Source: Clostridium sp. CAG:567
GTDB taxonomy: Bacteria > Bacillota > Clostridia > TANB77 > CAG-508
NCBI GenBank assembly: GCA_000437855.1
Contig: FR902188.1
Location: forward strand, 1 to 22,676
Direction of reading: 5' to 3'
Length of the DNA: 22,676 bases
The position numbers and the translations under genes were made by a program. This document shows, in pieces, positions 14,768 through 22,136 of the stretch. The notes under the pieces are model-generated. The model did no database searches and was not told where the DNA came from. It worked only from the letters and a program-made list of their open reading frames with translations. The first letter of the stretch is position 1. Each line of letters opens with the position of its first letter.

Positions 14768-14903
14768 ATGAATCATTTATCTATTTAGTATGAAAGAAAT
14801 GTGATAATGTCTTAAGTAAAGAAATGAGAAAATGTCCCAACTAATAAAATTTTGTTCTCCAAAAATGATATAATAATTATCATTTTAATTTAAGGGAGGA
14901 CTT

Positions 14904-15195
14904 ATGAGAAAGGTTGTGTTGACATTGAAAGAAAAACAAAAATATGATGTTATCAAAAAATTAGTTGAAACTAATGGCAATAAAGAACGTGCAAGGATTA
15001 AATTAGGATTAAAGAGTATTCGCCAGATAAATAGATTAATTGCTGGATACAAAGAATTTTGATGAGGTTCTACCTACTAAACCAAAGAAAATTTATATAC
15101 CAAGGATGACTCATCCGTTTAAAAGGGAATCTTTTGAAAAGTTTATTGAAAAACAAGTTCTAAATTTTCAAAAAGAACTAGAAAATGTTTCATAA
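14904..15195 (+). pseudogene. Transposase with its middle deleted
   Basis: The ATG at 14904, behind AAGGGAGGA, starts a 52-codon frame (MRKVVLTLKEKQKYDVIKKL then LIAGYKEF, TGA at 15060) that looks like the helix-turn-helix N-terminus of IS1202/ISNCY-type transposases. A +1 frame then reads KKIYIPRMTHPFKRESFEKF to TAA at 15193, the typical C-terminus. The catalytic region is absent, so the element cannot move by itself. The family name is from recall of conserved N- and C-terminal wording, not from a search. Confidence 0.68.
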
Positions 15196-15199
15196 AATT

Positions 15200-15227
15200 T
15201 AGCCCTAAAAACTAAATTTTAGGGCTA
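15200..15227 (+). terminator. Hairpin at the end of the IS transposase
   Basis: Perfect 11-bp stem TAGCCCTAAAA / TTTTAGGGCTA with a 6-nt loop, 4 bases after the transposase stop. The following tail is weakly T-rich (ATGTTTAAA). Confidence 0.55.
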
Positions 15228-15321
15228 ATGTTTAAAAAATTTCGGGACATTTTCTCAAATCATTGACATATATTGAAAAAATATAATTCTTATTATATTC
15301 TTTATACAAGGAGGCGATATT

Positions 15322-15726
15322 TTGAATAATATAAGAGTAGGTTGCTCTGTTCTGATAAAATCAAATAACAAATTATTATTAGGAATTAGAAATAAAGAGC
15401 CCAATAAAGGAATGATAATTACACCTGGAGGTGGTGTTGAATTATTTGAAAGAATGGAAGATACTGTAAAAAGAGAAATAATGGAAGAAACAGGTTTAGA
15501 AATCACAAATATCAAACAATTGAAAACATATGAGATTATTAATAAGCCAGATGAACATAGAATTATTATTTACTGGTCAGCAGATTATGATAAAAATTCA
15601 GTACAATCAGCAACTGACTTAGCAGATGCTAAATTTTATAGTAAAGAAGAAATCAAAGAACTAGATAAATTAGGAAAATTAAGTAGTATTACAAAACAAG
15701 TTTTATCTGACAACAATTGGCTATAA
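15322..15726 (+). CDS. Nudix hydrolase
   Basis: Hydrolase of nucleoside diphosphates linked to another moiety; the substrate cannot be told. The complete Nudix box is present at residues 37-59 of 134: G37, E43, R51, E52, E55, E56, G58, in GGGVELFERM...REIMEETGL. Short beta strands precede and follow it, as in MutT-like single-domain members. The start is TTG at 15322, chosen because AAGGAGG lies 7 nt upstream and no ATG follows before the conserved strand. It is the only intact plus-strand gene in the island. It lies just outside the right end of the IS remnant and ends at a strong bidirectional hairpin. Confidence 0.85.
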   Translation: MNNIRVGCSVLIKSNNKLLLGIRNKEPNKGMIITPGGGVELFERMEDTVKREIMEETGLEITNIKQLKTYEIINKPDEHRIIIYWSADYDKNSVQSATDLADAKFYSKEEIKELDKLGKLSSITKQVLSDNNWL

Positions 15727-15768
15727 AACATAGAACTAGGTATTTTTATCTATCTAGTTCTATGTTTT
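15725..15768. terminator. Bidirectional terminator after the Nudix gene
   Basis: Perfect 15-bp stem AAAACATAGAACTAG / CTAGTTCTATGTTTT, with T-rich ends on both strands. It can serve the Nudix gene on the plus strand and the relic on the minus strand. Confidence 0.82.
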
Positions 15769-15825
15769 TACTAATTGATCTTTCAATATTCCATACTTCA
15801 AATACACAAAATTTGTCTTCATATA
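15746..15825 (-). pseudogene. Short C-terminal remnant joined to integrase stub 2
   Basis: About 26 codons, YEDKFCVFEVWNIERSISKN, end at TAA 15746 inside the terminator stem. They follow integrase stub 2 directly in another frame. The family is not recognised. This is the same arrangement as at 12.6 kb, where a foreign gene end follows the integrase start. Confidence 0.35.
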
Positions 15826-15971
15826 TATTCATCATAAGCTTTCATTCCTGCCATTAATGCTTCATTTTTGGTTTTGAATCCTGATTTGCTAATGTATTTT
15901 CGTTTTCCATCTACTTTTGCTATTTCAAATTGATATTGATATACTTTACCACGTTTTCTAATATTTACCAT
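15819..15971 (-). pseudogene. Tyrosine integrase N-terminal stub (copy 2)
   Basis: The ATG at 15971 behind GGAGGTAAAA starts a 50-residue frame, MVNIRKRGKVYQYQFEIAKV then SKSGFKTKNEALMAG, ending at TGA 15819. It is the arm-type DNA-binding domain of a tyrosine integrase, related to but clearly different from stub 1. The rest of the integrase is missing. It lies 179 bp downstream of the secA stop on the same strand, where an element integrated into the secA 3' end would carry its integrase. Confidence 0.75.
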
Positions 15972-16008
15972 TTTTACCTCCATTCCTCTATATTTTTACA
16001 CAGAAAAA

Positions 16009-16047
16009 AAAGAAATGTCAACATATATTCTATGTCTACATTTCTTT
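16009..16047 (-). terminator. Terminator between secA and integrase stub 2
   Basis: Stem AAAGAAATGT / ACATTTCTTT, extended by ACATA/TATGT pairing inside. TTTTTTTT follows on the minus strand. It probably ends the secA transcript. Confidence 0.75.
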
Positions 16048-16060
16048 ATTTTCAGCATTT

Positions 16061-16101
16061 CTTGTTCGCATTTTGATATTTTTGTTGACAAAACGAACTT
16101 G
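16061..16101. repeat. Imperfect inverted repeat between secA and integrase stub 2
   Basis: CTTGTTCGCATTTTG (16061-16075) and CAAAACGAACTTG (16089-16101) are imperfectly inverted. The position relative to the integrase stub parallels the TGTTTGCA cluster at 12858-12954, so it may be an integrase arm site. Confidence 0.4.
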
Positions 16102-16150
16102 TTTTACAAATTTCCATTTTATAAAATTCCCGTACAACTCTCTATTTAAG

Positions 16151-18883
16151 CTACTTTCCACAGCAATTCTTATATTTTTTCCCCGAACCACATGGGCAAG
16201 GATCATTTCTTCCTACTTTTGGTTCGTTGTTTACAACTGGAGTGTTTGATACTGATGTTCTTGGTGCATTATTATCTGTTTGGTTTGCTAAGCCTTCACC
16301 TGTAATTTTTACTGAAGATGTTCTTTGAACATTACCTTCCCTTTTTCTTGCATTCATTAAGAATTTTACAACATCAGTTTGAATGTCTAGGTTCATTTGT
16401 TCAAACATATCAAATCCTTCAATTCTGTACTGAACAACTGGGTCTTTTTGACCATAAGCTTGAAGACCTATTCCATCTTTTAGTTCATCCATTGCATCTA
16501 TGTGATCCATCCATCTGTCATCAACTATTTTAAGCATAACAACTCTTTCAAGTTCTCTCATCTCTGGTTCGCCAATTTCTTTTTCTTTTTCATTATATAA
16601 GCTATGAATTTTATCTTTTAGTTCTTCTGCTACATCATGTGCTTTAATTCTATCTTTATGAAGCGCATTTAAGTCATCTACTCCATATATTTCTTTAATC
16701 TCTTGTTCAAATCCTTCGATATTTAAATTGTCTGTATCTGCTAAATACTCGTTAGATGTAGCGTCTGCCAAAGAATCCATCATTTTTGTAATATGTTCTT
16801 TTAAGTTCTCTCCATCAAGTACTTTTCTTCTTTCATCATATATAATAGTTCTTTGTACGTTCATAACATCATCATAAGAAAGTACATTTTTACGAATGCT
16901 AAAGTTCTTACCTTCTACTTTCTTTTGAGCATTTTCTACTGCATTAGAAATGATTTTTGATTCAATTGGCATATTTTCATCAGCTCCAAGAGTGTCATAA
17001 ACTCTTGTAATCATATCTCCTCCAAATATCTTCATCAAATCATCATCTAAGCTGATATAGAATCTTGATTCTCCTGGGTCACCTTGACGTCCGCTACGTC
17101 CACGAAGCTGATTATCAATTCTTCTTGATTCATGACGTTCAGTTCCTATGATTTTTAGTCCTCCAGCAGATATTACTTTTTCCTTTTCATCTTTAATTTC
17201 ATTGTCATATTTTGTTTTTAGCTCTTTGAATTTATTTCTTGAAGATATTATTTCTTGATCTTCTGTTTCGTTAAATGCTGTTGCTTGTTCAATTTGATCT
17301 TCTGAATAACCAAATTTTCTCATTTCTTGTTTTGCTAAATATTCACTATTACCTCCAAGCATAATATCGGTACCACGTCCAGCCATGTTTGTTGCAATTG
17401 TAACTGTTCCAAACTTACCAGCTTGAGCTATAATTTCAGCTTCTTTTTCATGGAACTTAGCATTTAATACTTGGTGTTTAATACCTTCTTTTTTAAGCAT
17501 ATTACTTAATTTTTCAGATTTTTCAATAGATACTGTACCAACTAATACTGGTTGTCCTTTTTCATTGCTTTTCTTTATATCTTCAATAACAGCTCTGTAT
17601 TTAGTATTTTCATTTTTATAAATAATATCATGATGATCATCACGTATCATTGGTTTATTTGTTGGTATTTCGATTACGTCTAATTTATAAATTTCTTCAA
17701 ATTCTGCTTCTTCTGTCATAGCAGTACCTGTCATACCAGCAAGTTTACCATACATTCTAAAATAGTTTTGGAATGTAATTGTTGCTAATGTTTTTGATTC
17801 ATCAGCTATTTTAACATGCTCCTTTGCCTCAATTGCTTGATGAAGACCATTATTATATCTTCTTCCATACATAATTCTTCCTGTAAATTCATCTACAATA
17901 AGAACTTCTCCATCTTTTACTATATAATCAATGTCTTTTTTCATAATTCCATGAGCACGAAGAGCTTGGTTTATATTATGCACTAGTTCTGAGTTTTCAA
18001 TATCATTAAAGTTTTCTAAGTTAAATTCTTTTTCAGCTTTTTGAATACCTTTTTGTGTTAAAGAAGCTGATTTTGCTTTCAAGTCAACAATGTAGTCATA
18101 TTTTTCATTATCTTCAGCTTGTTCTTGATTCTTTATATCTTCTTCAACTAAAACTTTAGGTGATAATCTTGAAACAAAACTATCAGCCTTTTTATATAAA
18201 TCTGATGATTGTGCACCACGTCCAGATATAATTAATGGTGTACGTGCTTCATCAATTAAAATACTATCAATCTCGTCGACTATAGCATAATTTAATTCTC
18301 TTTGAACTAATTGATTTTTATATATAACCATATTATCTCTTAAGTAGTCAAATCCAAATTCGTTATTAGTTCCATAAGTTACATCTGATGCATAAGCTGC
18401 TCTTTTGGCATCAGGTTCCATTCCACTAATAACTAATCCAACTGTTAGACCAAGAAATTTGTATAGTTTTCCCATCCATTCACTATCTCTTTTAGCAAGG
18501 TAGTCATTAACTGTGACAACGTGTACTCCTTTACCTGTTAATGCATTTAAATATACTGGTAATGTAGCAACAAGTGTTTTTCCTTCACCTGTTTTCATTT
18601 CTGCAATTCTTCCTTGATGTAAAATGATACCACCAATAAGTTGAACATCAAAATGACGCATTCCTAAAACTCTTTTTGAAGCTTCTCTCACAACTGCAAA
18701 TGCTTCTGGTAGAATACTATCAAGTGTTTCGCCTTTTGCTAATCTATCTTTAAATTCTACTGTTTTATTTCTAAGTTCATCATCTGATAGTTTTTGAACT
18801 TCTGGTTCTAAACTATTTATTTTCTCCACTATTGGTTTCACTCTTTTAACTTCTTTTTCACTGTATGTTTTAAATAATCCCAT
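16151..18883 (-). CDS. secA: Protein translocase ATPase SecA
   Basis: Motor that drives secreted preproteins through SecYEG. The 910-residue protein is complete: Walker A GEGKT (99-103), DEAD-type VDEID (202-206) followed by LIDEARTPLIISG, the preprotein crosslinking domain, helicase motifs ATNMAGRGTDIMLGG and RRIDNQLRGRSGRQGDPG, the helical wing and scaffold, an Asn/Thr/Val-rich linker and the zinc-binding SEC-C tail with C896, C898, C907 and C908. GAAGGGAAG lies before the ATG. The gene has its own promoter at 18921-18949 and a terminator at 16009-16047. The 3' end borders the accessory island, and two copies of a SEC-C-like coda occur inside that island. Confidence 0.98.
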   Translation of the reverse strand: MGLFKTYSEKEVKRVKPIVEKINSLEPEVQKLSDDELRNKTVEFKDRLAKGETLDSILPEAFAVVREASKRVLGMRHFDVQLIGGIILHQGRIAEMKTGEGKTLVATLPVYLNALTGKGVHVVTVNDYLAKRDSEWMGKLYKFLGLTVGLVISGMEPDAKRAAYASDVTYGTNNEFGFDYLRDNMVIYKNQLVQRELNYAIVDEIDSILIDEARTPLIISGRGAQSSDLYKKADSFVSRLSPKVLVEEDIKNQEQAEDNEKYDYIVDLKAKSASLTQKGIQKAEKEFNLENFNDIENSELVHNINQALRAHGIMKKDIDYIVKDGEVLIVDEFTGRIMYGRRYNNGLHQAIEAKEHVKIADESKTLATITFQNYFRMYGKLAGMTGTAMTEEAEFEEIYKLDVIEIPTNKPMIRDDHHDIIYKNENTKYRAVIEDIKKSNEKGQPVLVGTVSIEKSEKLSNMLKKEGIKHQVLNAKFHEKEAEIIAQAGKFGTVTIATNMAGRGTDIMLGGNSEYLAKQEMRKFGYSEDQIEQATAFNETEDQEIISSRNKFKELKTKYDNEIKDEKEKVISAGGLKIIGTERHESRRIDNQLRGRSGRQGDPGESRFYISLDDDLMKIFGGDMITRVYDTLGADENMPIESKIISNAVENAQKKVEGKNFSIRKNVLSYDDVMNVQRTIIYDERRKVLDGENLKEHITKMMDSLADATSNEYLADTDNLNIEGFEQEIKEIYGVDDLNALHKDRIKAHDVAEELKDKIHSLYNEKEKEIGEPEMRELERVVMLKIVDDRWMDHIDAMDELKDGIGLQAYGQKDPVVQYRIEGFDMFEQMNLDIQTDVVKFLMNARKREGNVQRTSSVKITGEGLANQTDNNAPRTSVSNTPVVNNEPKVGRNDPCPCGSGKKYKNCCGK

Positions 18884-18920
18884 TGTTTAACTTCCCTTCT
18901 AAAATTACATTACTTCGTAA

Positions 18921-18949
18921 ACTATATCATTTTTTAGGCAAATTATCAA
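18921..18949 (-). promoter_or_regulatory. secA promoter
   Basis: On the minus strand -35 TTGATA (18949-18944) and -10 TATAGT (18926-18921) are 17 bp apart, with TG one base before the -10 (TGATATAGT). It lies 38 bp upstream of the secA start codon. Confidence 0.72.
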
Positions 18950-19072
18950 GGTTATTTGAAATTTAATCATAAAAAATTCACATTACTATTAGTTTATATA
19001 AATACAATATTTTACATTGATTGTACATATTTTTTGATTTTATTAATATATTGTTACAAAGGTGTGATAAGT

Positions 19073-19615
19073 ATGTTTATTTATAATTTAAAAGTAGATG
19101 GAAACAAATTAGGAAAAATCTTCTTAGGTATTTTATTATGTATTATGATAATAATAACAGCAATTGTCGTTTACCGAATTTTAGGAAACAACTATTTTAA
19201 AACTAGTGACAATTCAGAACCACTTAAGGTTCAAGAGCTAACTGTTAACAACTACACTAATGTTTTAAAAACCGTTCATGATAATATAGATGAATACATT
19301 GGAATGAAAATAAAATTTTCTGGTTATGTGCATAGAATGATTGACTTTAATGATAATCAATTTGTTTTAGCTAGAAATATGGTTATTTCTTCAGATTTTC
19401 AAACAGTTATAGTTGGCTTTTTATGTGAATGTGATACCGCAAAAGAATTTGCTGATCAGACTTGGATTGAAGTCGAAGGAGAAATTTCAAAAGGCAACTA
19501 TCATGGTGATATGCCAATTCTAAAAATAACTAGCATAACAAAAATTGACAAACCTTCAGATGAATATGTATATCCTCCAGATTCAGCATTTGTTCCAACA
19601 TCCGCAATATTTTAA
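19073..19615 (+). CDS. Membrane-anchored protein with a DUF1980/TIGR03943 C-terminal-type domain
   Basis: A 180-residue protein from the ATG at 19073, with AGGTG about 7 nt upstream. The frame is open for 39 more codons upstream, but no ribosome binding site supports that. It has one N-terminal membrane helix (about 14-36), a short linker and an extracytoplasmic domain, with IGMKIKFSGYVHRM (76-89), QFVLARNMVISSD (96-108), VGFLCECDTAKEF (114-126) and WIEVEGEI (131-138) near YPPD (167-170). These match the C-terminal domain of the YcgQ/TIGR03943 permease-partner family. In that family the domain normally sits on a longer protein next to a permease; here it stands alone. The function is unknown. 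Confidence 0.6.
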   Translation: MFIYNLKVDGNKLGKIFLGILLCIMIIITAIVVYRILGNNYFKTSDNSEPLKVQELTVNNYTNVLKTVHDNIDEYIGMKIKFSGYVHRMIDFNDNQFVLARNMVISSDFQTVIVGFLCECDTAKEFADQTWIEVEGEISKGNYHGDMPILKITSITKIDKPSDEYVYPPDSAFVPTSAIF

Positions 19616-19625
19616 AACTAAAAAA

Positions 19626-19678
19626 CGACTTACAAGAATTTCTACGCAGTGCAAACTGCTAGAAATTCTTGTAAGTCG
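19626..19678. repeat. Long perfect hairpin
   Basis: Perfect 19-bp arms CGACTTACAAGAATTTCTA / TAGAAATTCTTGTAAGTCG. Inside them an unpaired C is followed by GCAGT-GCAA-ACTGC, giving a near-continuous 24-bp stem. It has no T-tract, so it is not an ordinary terminator. Confidence 0.75.
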
Positions 19679-19694
19679 CATATTTATCTTCTAC

Positions 19695-19723
19695 GGAATT
19701 TACTCCTACTAGGAGTAAATTCC
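19695..19723. repeat. 29-bp near-perfect palindrome
   Basis: GGAATTTACTCCTA and TAGGAGTAAATTCC flank a single C. The palindrome lies 16 bases after the previous hairpin, between convergent genes. Confidence 0.75.
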
Positions 19724-19732
19724 TAGAATATG

Positions 19733-19760
19733 AAAAAGAGCTAAATGATAGCTCTTTTTT
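19733..19760. terminator. Bidirectional terminator between convergent genes
   Basis: Stem AAAAAGAGCTA / TAGCTCTTTTT with a 5-nt loop and T-runs on both strands. It lies directly after the stop codon of the minus-strand permease gene. Confidence 0.85.
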
Positions 19761-20855
19761 TCATCTTTCAAATATAGATTTAACAACACCTTTATCAATA
19801 AATGTTGCAAATATGTTTTTTAAAACAATCAAAATTATTGGCCCTACAAACATTCCAATAATTCCAATAAATTTAAACCCTGTATACATTGCAATTAAAG
19901 TAAATATTGGATGTATTCCTATTTTTCCACTTACGATCTTAGGTTCTATAAATTGTCGTACTACTGACATTATAATCCATAAAACTAAAATCCATAATGC
20001 TAGATTCAAATCTCCTGAACATGCAGTTATTATTGCCCATGGAATCATGAAAGTACCCGCACCAAAAATCGGTAGTAAATCAACAAAACCAATAATTAGA
20101 GCCATTAATAATGGATATTCTACATTCAACCCTAAAAAATGATAAATATATAATCCAATTAAACAAATTATAAAAGAAATAAAAATAAGAGTAACTTCTG
20201 CTTTTAGGTATTCACCAAGTGACTTTGCTAATTCTTTTATATGAATACCTATTTTTCTTACCCATTTTTGTGGCAAATGATGTTCTAATTGGTCAATCAT
20301 ATAAACTTTATCAACACATATAAAATATAATGATAAAATTGTTACAACTGTATATACTCCTATTGTAGGAACTGATGTTAATATATTAATACTTTTTGTT
20401 AATGCCGTTTTAGTCCAATTAGTTACATTACCTAAAAAGTCAAACGCTGATTCTTGAATTATTTTCATTATATTATCAGGAATTTTTAGACTATCAAAAT
20501 TCATCTTTGAAATAATGTTTTGTATTAGTACATATCCTTTTTCAAAATATTCATTTAAATTTGCAAGCAAATTATATGCTTCAGATACTAATGTTACGCT
20601 TAACCATACTAAAACTCCAATAATGATTACTATTGCAATTATAAATATAATTATAGAACTTGTTTTTCTTCTAATTTTCATACTTCTCATCATAAATCTT
20701 ATACAAGGTTCTAGTAAAAGAGAAATTATAAAAGCTATTAAAAATGGCATATAAAAAACTGCTAATTTAAATCCTAAATAGCATCCTAAAACTGCAACCG
20801 CAAGTATTATTATATTTTTAAACACCTTTCCCCAATAATTCATATCTATAATCAT
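19761..20855 (-). CDS. ytvI: AI-2E family transporter, YtvI-like sporulation membrane protein
   Basis: A 364-residue polytopic protein with about eight membrane segments in the AI-2E/PerM pattern: two N-terminal helices, the PFLIAFIISLLLEPCIRF motif (about 35-52), a long amphipathic loop (about 95-150), then VDLLPIFGAGTFMIPWAI and the C-terminal FVGPIILIVLKNIF helix. Family members export or exchange varied small molecules; YtvI is a sporulation membrane protein of unknown substrate. The N-terminal wording and length fit YtvI, but other AI-2E paralogues are hard to exclude. AAGGGG lies about 13 nt before the first ATG. The gene is followed immediately by a bidirectional terminator. Confidence 0.75.
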   Translation of the reverse strand: MIIDMNYWGKVFKNIIILAVAVLGCYLGFKLAVFYMPFLIAFIISLLLEPCIRFMMRSMKIRRKTSSIIIFIIAIVIIIGVLVWLSVTLVSEAYNLLANLNEYFEKGYVLIQNIISKMNFDSLKIPDNIMKIIQESAFDFLGNVTNWTKTALTKSINILTSVPTIGVYTVVTILSLYFICVDKVYMIDQLEHHLPQKWVRKIGIHIKELAKSLGEYLKAEVTLIFISFIICLIGLYIYHFLGLNVEYPLLMALIIGFVDLLPIFGAGTFMIPWAIITACSGDLNLALWILVLWIIMSVVRQFIEPKIVSGKIGIHPIFTLIAMYTGFKFIGIIGMFVGPIILIVLKNIFATFIDKGVVKSIFER

Positions 20856-20886
20856 ATATGTAATTGTTCCCCTTCTTTATAATTAT

Positions 20887-21324
20887 CTATTGTGCATTTT
20901 TCTTATTGCAACTACAAATATTGTTTAGAGTATCTCCAACTCTCGTATCATCAATATTATTATTAGCTGCTAAATCTCCTAGTGTTAGCATTCCTATAAG
21001 TTTATTATCCTCTATTATAGGTATTCTTTTAACTTGATTTTTAGACATTAAATTTTCTGCTTCTTTTACATCTGCATTTGCATCACAACAACAAACTTCA
21101 CAAGTCATTATTTCACTGACAGGTGTTGTATTTGGATCTTTGTTACAAGCTATACATCTTAGAATAATGTCTCTGTCTGTTACAAGTCCAACTACATTTT
21201 GTGAATTATTACATACTGGAACACATCCAATATGTTTGTTATACATCATTGTTACACAATCATGAACTGTACTAGATGGTGTAGCATATTCTACTTCATT
21301 ACACATACAATCTTTAACTTTCAT
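20887..21324 (-). CDS. Cys-rich tandem CBS-domain protein
   Basis: A 145-residue protein made of a pair of CBS domains, which usually bind adenine nucleotides and sense energy state. The first CBS is about 1-60 (HIGCVPVCN then VVGLVTDRDIILR); the second is about 70-128 (NQVKRIPIIEDNKLIGMLTLGDL). About twelve cysteines are present, with VCCC in the middle and ICSC near the end, which is unusual and suggests metal or redox sensing. The start was moved to the ATG at 21324 because GGAG lies 6 nt upstream; the ATG at 21342 has no such site. A palindrome at 21350-21370 precedes it. No partner is indicated by context. Confidence 0.82.
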   Translation of the reverse strand: MKVKDCMCNEVEYATPSSTVHDCVTMMYNKHIGCVPVCNNSQNVVGLVTDRDIILRCIACNKDPNTTPVSEIMTCEVCCCDANADVKEAENLMSKNQVKRIPIIEDNKLIGMLTLGDLAANNNIDDTRVGDTLNNICSCNKKNAQ

Positions 21325-21349
21325 AATATAATCTCCATTCAAACTTTAT

Positions 21350-21370
21350 TTGATAATTTAAAATTATCAA
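21350..21370. promoter_or_regulatory. 21-bp palindrome upstream of the CBS gene
   Basis: TTGATAATTT and AAATTATCAA flank one central A and are perfectly inverted. It lies 26 bp upstream of the CBS start codon, where an operator would be, but AT-rich palindromes can arise by chance. Confidence 0.35.
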
Positions 21371-21380
21371 TATTATTTTT

Positions 21381-21430
21381 GACAAAAATAAAAAAAGATA
21401 TGCACTTTTTTGCATATCTTTTATTTTGTC
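21381..21430. terminator. Bidirectional terminator
   Basis: Stem AAAAGATATGCA / TGCATATCTTTT around a T-rich loop. Outer GACAAAA / TTTTGTC pairing surrounds it with a small bulge. It lies 23 bases past the stop of the Pro-rich gene. Confidence 0.8.
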
Positions 21431-21452
21431 AAATTTGTAAATTTTTTCAAAA

Positions 21453-22076
21453 TTATAAATATTCAGAATAATCTATATCCATTCTGTTTATTCCTGGTCC
21501 ATATGGAGGTCTACCACCTGGAAATGGTGGTCTGCCTGGTCCTACTGGTGGTGGAAAAGGTGGACGTGGAGGTATTGGCCTTGGTGGTGCAATTACTCCC
21601 CCGCCAAGTAATCTTTGCAAAATTAAAATTTTAATCAAATCTCTTAATAATGGATTATTTGTTTGCCTTGTTTCTCTACTTTCATTCTTTATCGTTGTTC
21701 TTTTAGGTGTAAGTTCTCTTTTTGCTTCTTGTCTTGCACTTACTTGACTGTTCTCTCTATTTTGAGTTTCTATTTTTATATTTACAACTGTCTCATTTCT
21801 TTCAATAAGTTTATATATATCATCTGTCATTTTATCTACTGTTGATTTTGAAATAGTTTCATTGTTTTCTTCACACGCTTTGCACACTAATGGATATATT
21901 ACATTATAGCTTTCTGGATACAAGGCTTTAATTTCAGCTTCTGTTAAATTATTTTGTACTCGATTTGATGAATATGTATTTTCATTGCTATAATTATATG
22001 TCTCATATATATTAGGATCATTTATTGGATAGCCTAATACTTGTCGCATATAATCTTCATAATTTTGGTAATACAT
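21453..22076 (-). CDS. Hypothetical protein with a Pro/Gly-rich C-terminus
   Basis: A 207-residue protein. The Tyr/Asn-rich N-terminus (MYYQNYEDYMRQVLGYP) is followed by a conserved-looking helical region, LTEAEIKALYPESYNVIYPL (about 44-63) with a CKAC pair. A charged Arg/Gln/Thr-rich linker follows, then a short hydrophobic helix (LLRDLIKILILQRLLGG). The tail is about 45 residues of PP, RPP and GRPPFPGG repeats, ending DYSEYL. No signal peptide is seen. Pro/Gly-rich tails and Tyr-rich starts occur in spore-coat and surface proteins, but this is only a resemblance. GGGAGG lies 6 nt before the ATG, and a terminator follows. I do not recognise a named family. Confidence 0.75.
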   Translation of the reverse strand: MYYQNYEDYMRQVLGYPINDPNIYETYNYSNENTYSSNRVQNNLTEAEIKALYPESYNVIYPLVCKACEENNETISKSTVDKMTDDIYKLIERNETVVNIKIETQNRENSQVSARQEAKRELTPKRTTIKNESRETRQTNNPLLRDLIKILILQRLLGGGVIAPPRPIPPRPPFPPPVGPGRPPFPGGRPPYGPGINRMDIDYSEYL

Positions 22077-22136
22077 ACAATACCTCCCATTCTAAATTTA
22101 ATGTATTATATGTATTATGTTTTAAATCTGTTACAA

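Larger units (their letters stand above)
14789..15270 (+). mobile_element. Internally deleted insertion sequence (IS1202/ISNCY-like)
   Basis: A short element of about 480 bp holds only the start and end of a transposase. Its left 68 bp are identical to 10207-10274. TGAGAAAATGTCCC near the left end (14825-14838) is inverted exactly at the right end (15244-15257), consistent with terminal inverted repeats. The exact tips and any target duplication could not be fixed by eye. Confidence 0.68.

Noticed and set aside
10207..14856. Composite transposon formed by the two IS copies
   Set aside because: One copy is a solo left end, the other lacks its transposase core, and neither shows target duplications visible by eye. 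I kept only the direct-repeat observation.
15263..15268. TTGACA as a -35 box for the Nudix gene
   Set aside because: The nearest TATAAT-like boxes are 13 or 22 bp away, outside the usual 16-18 bp. The promoter remains unassigned.
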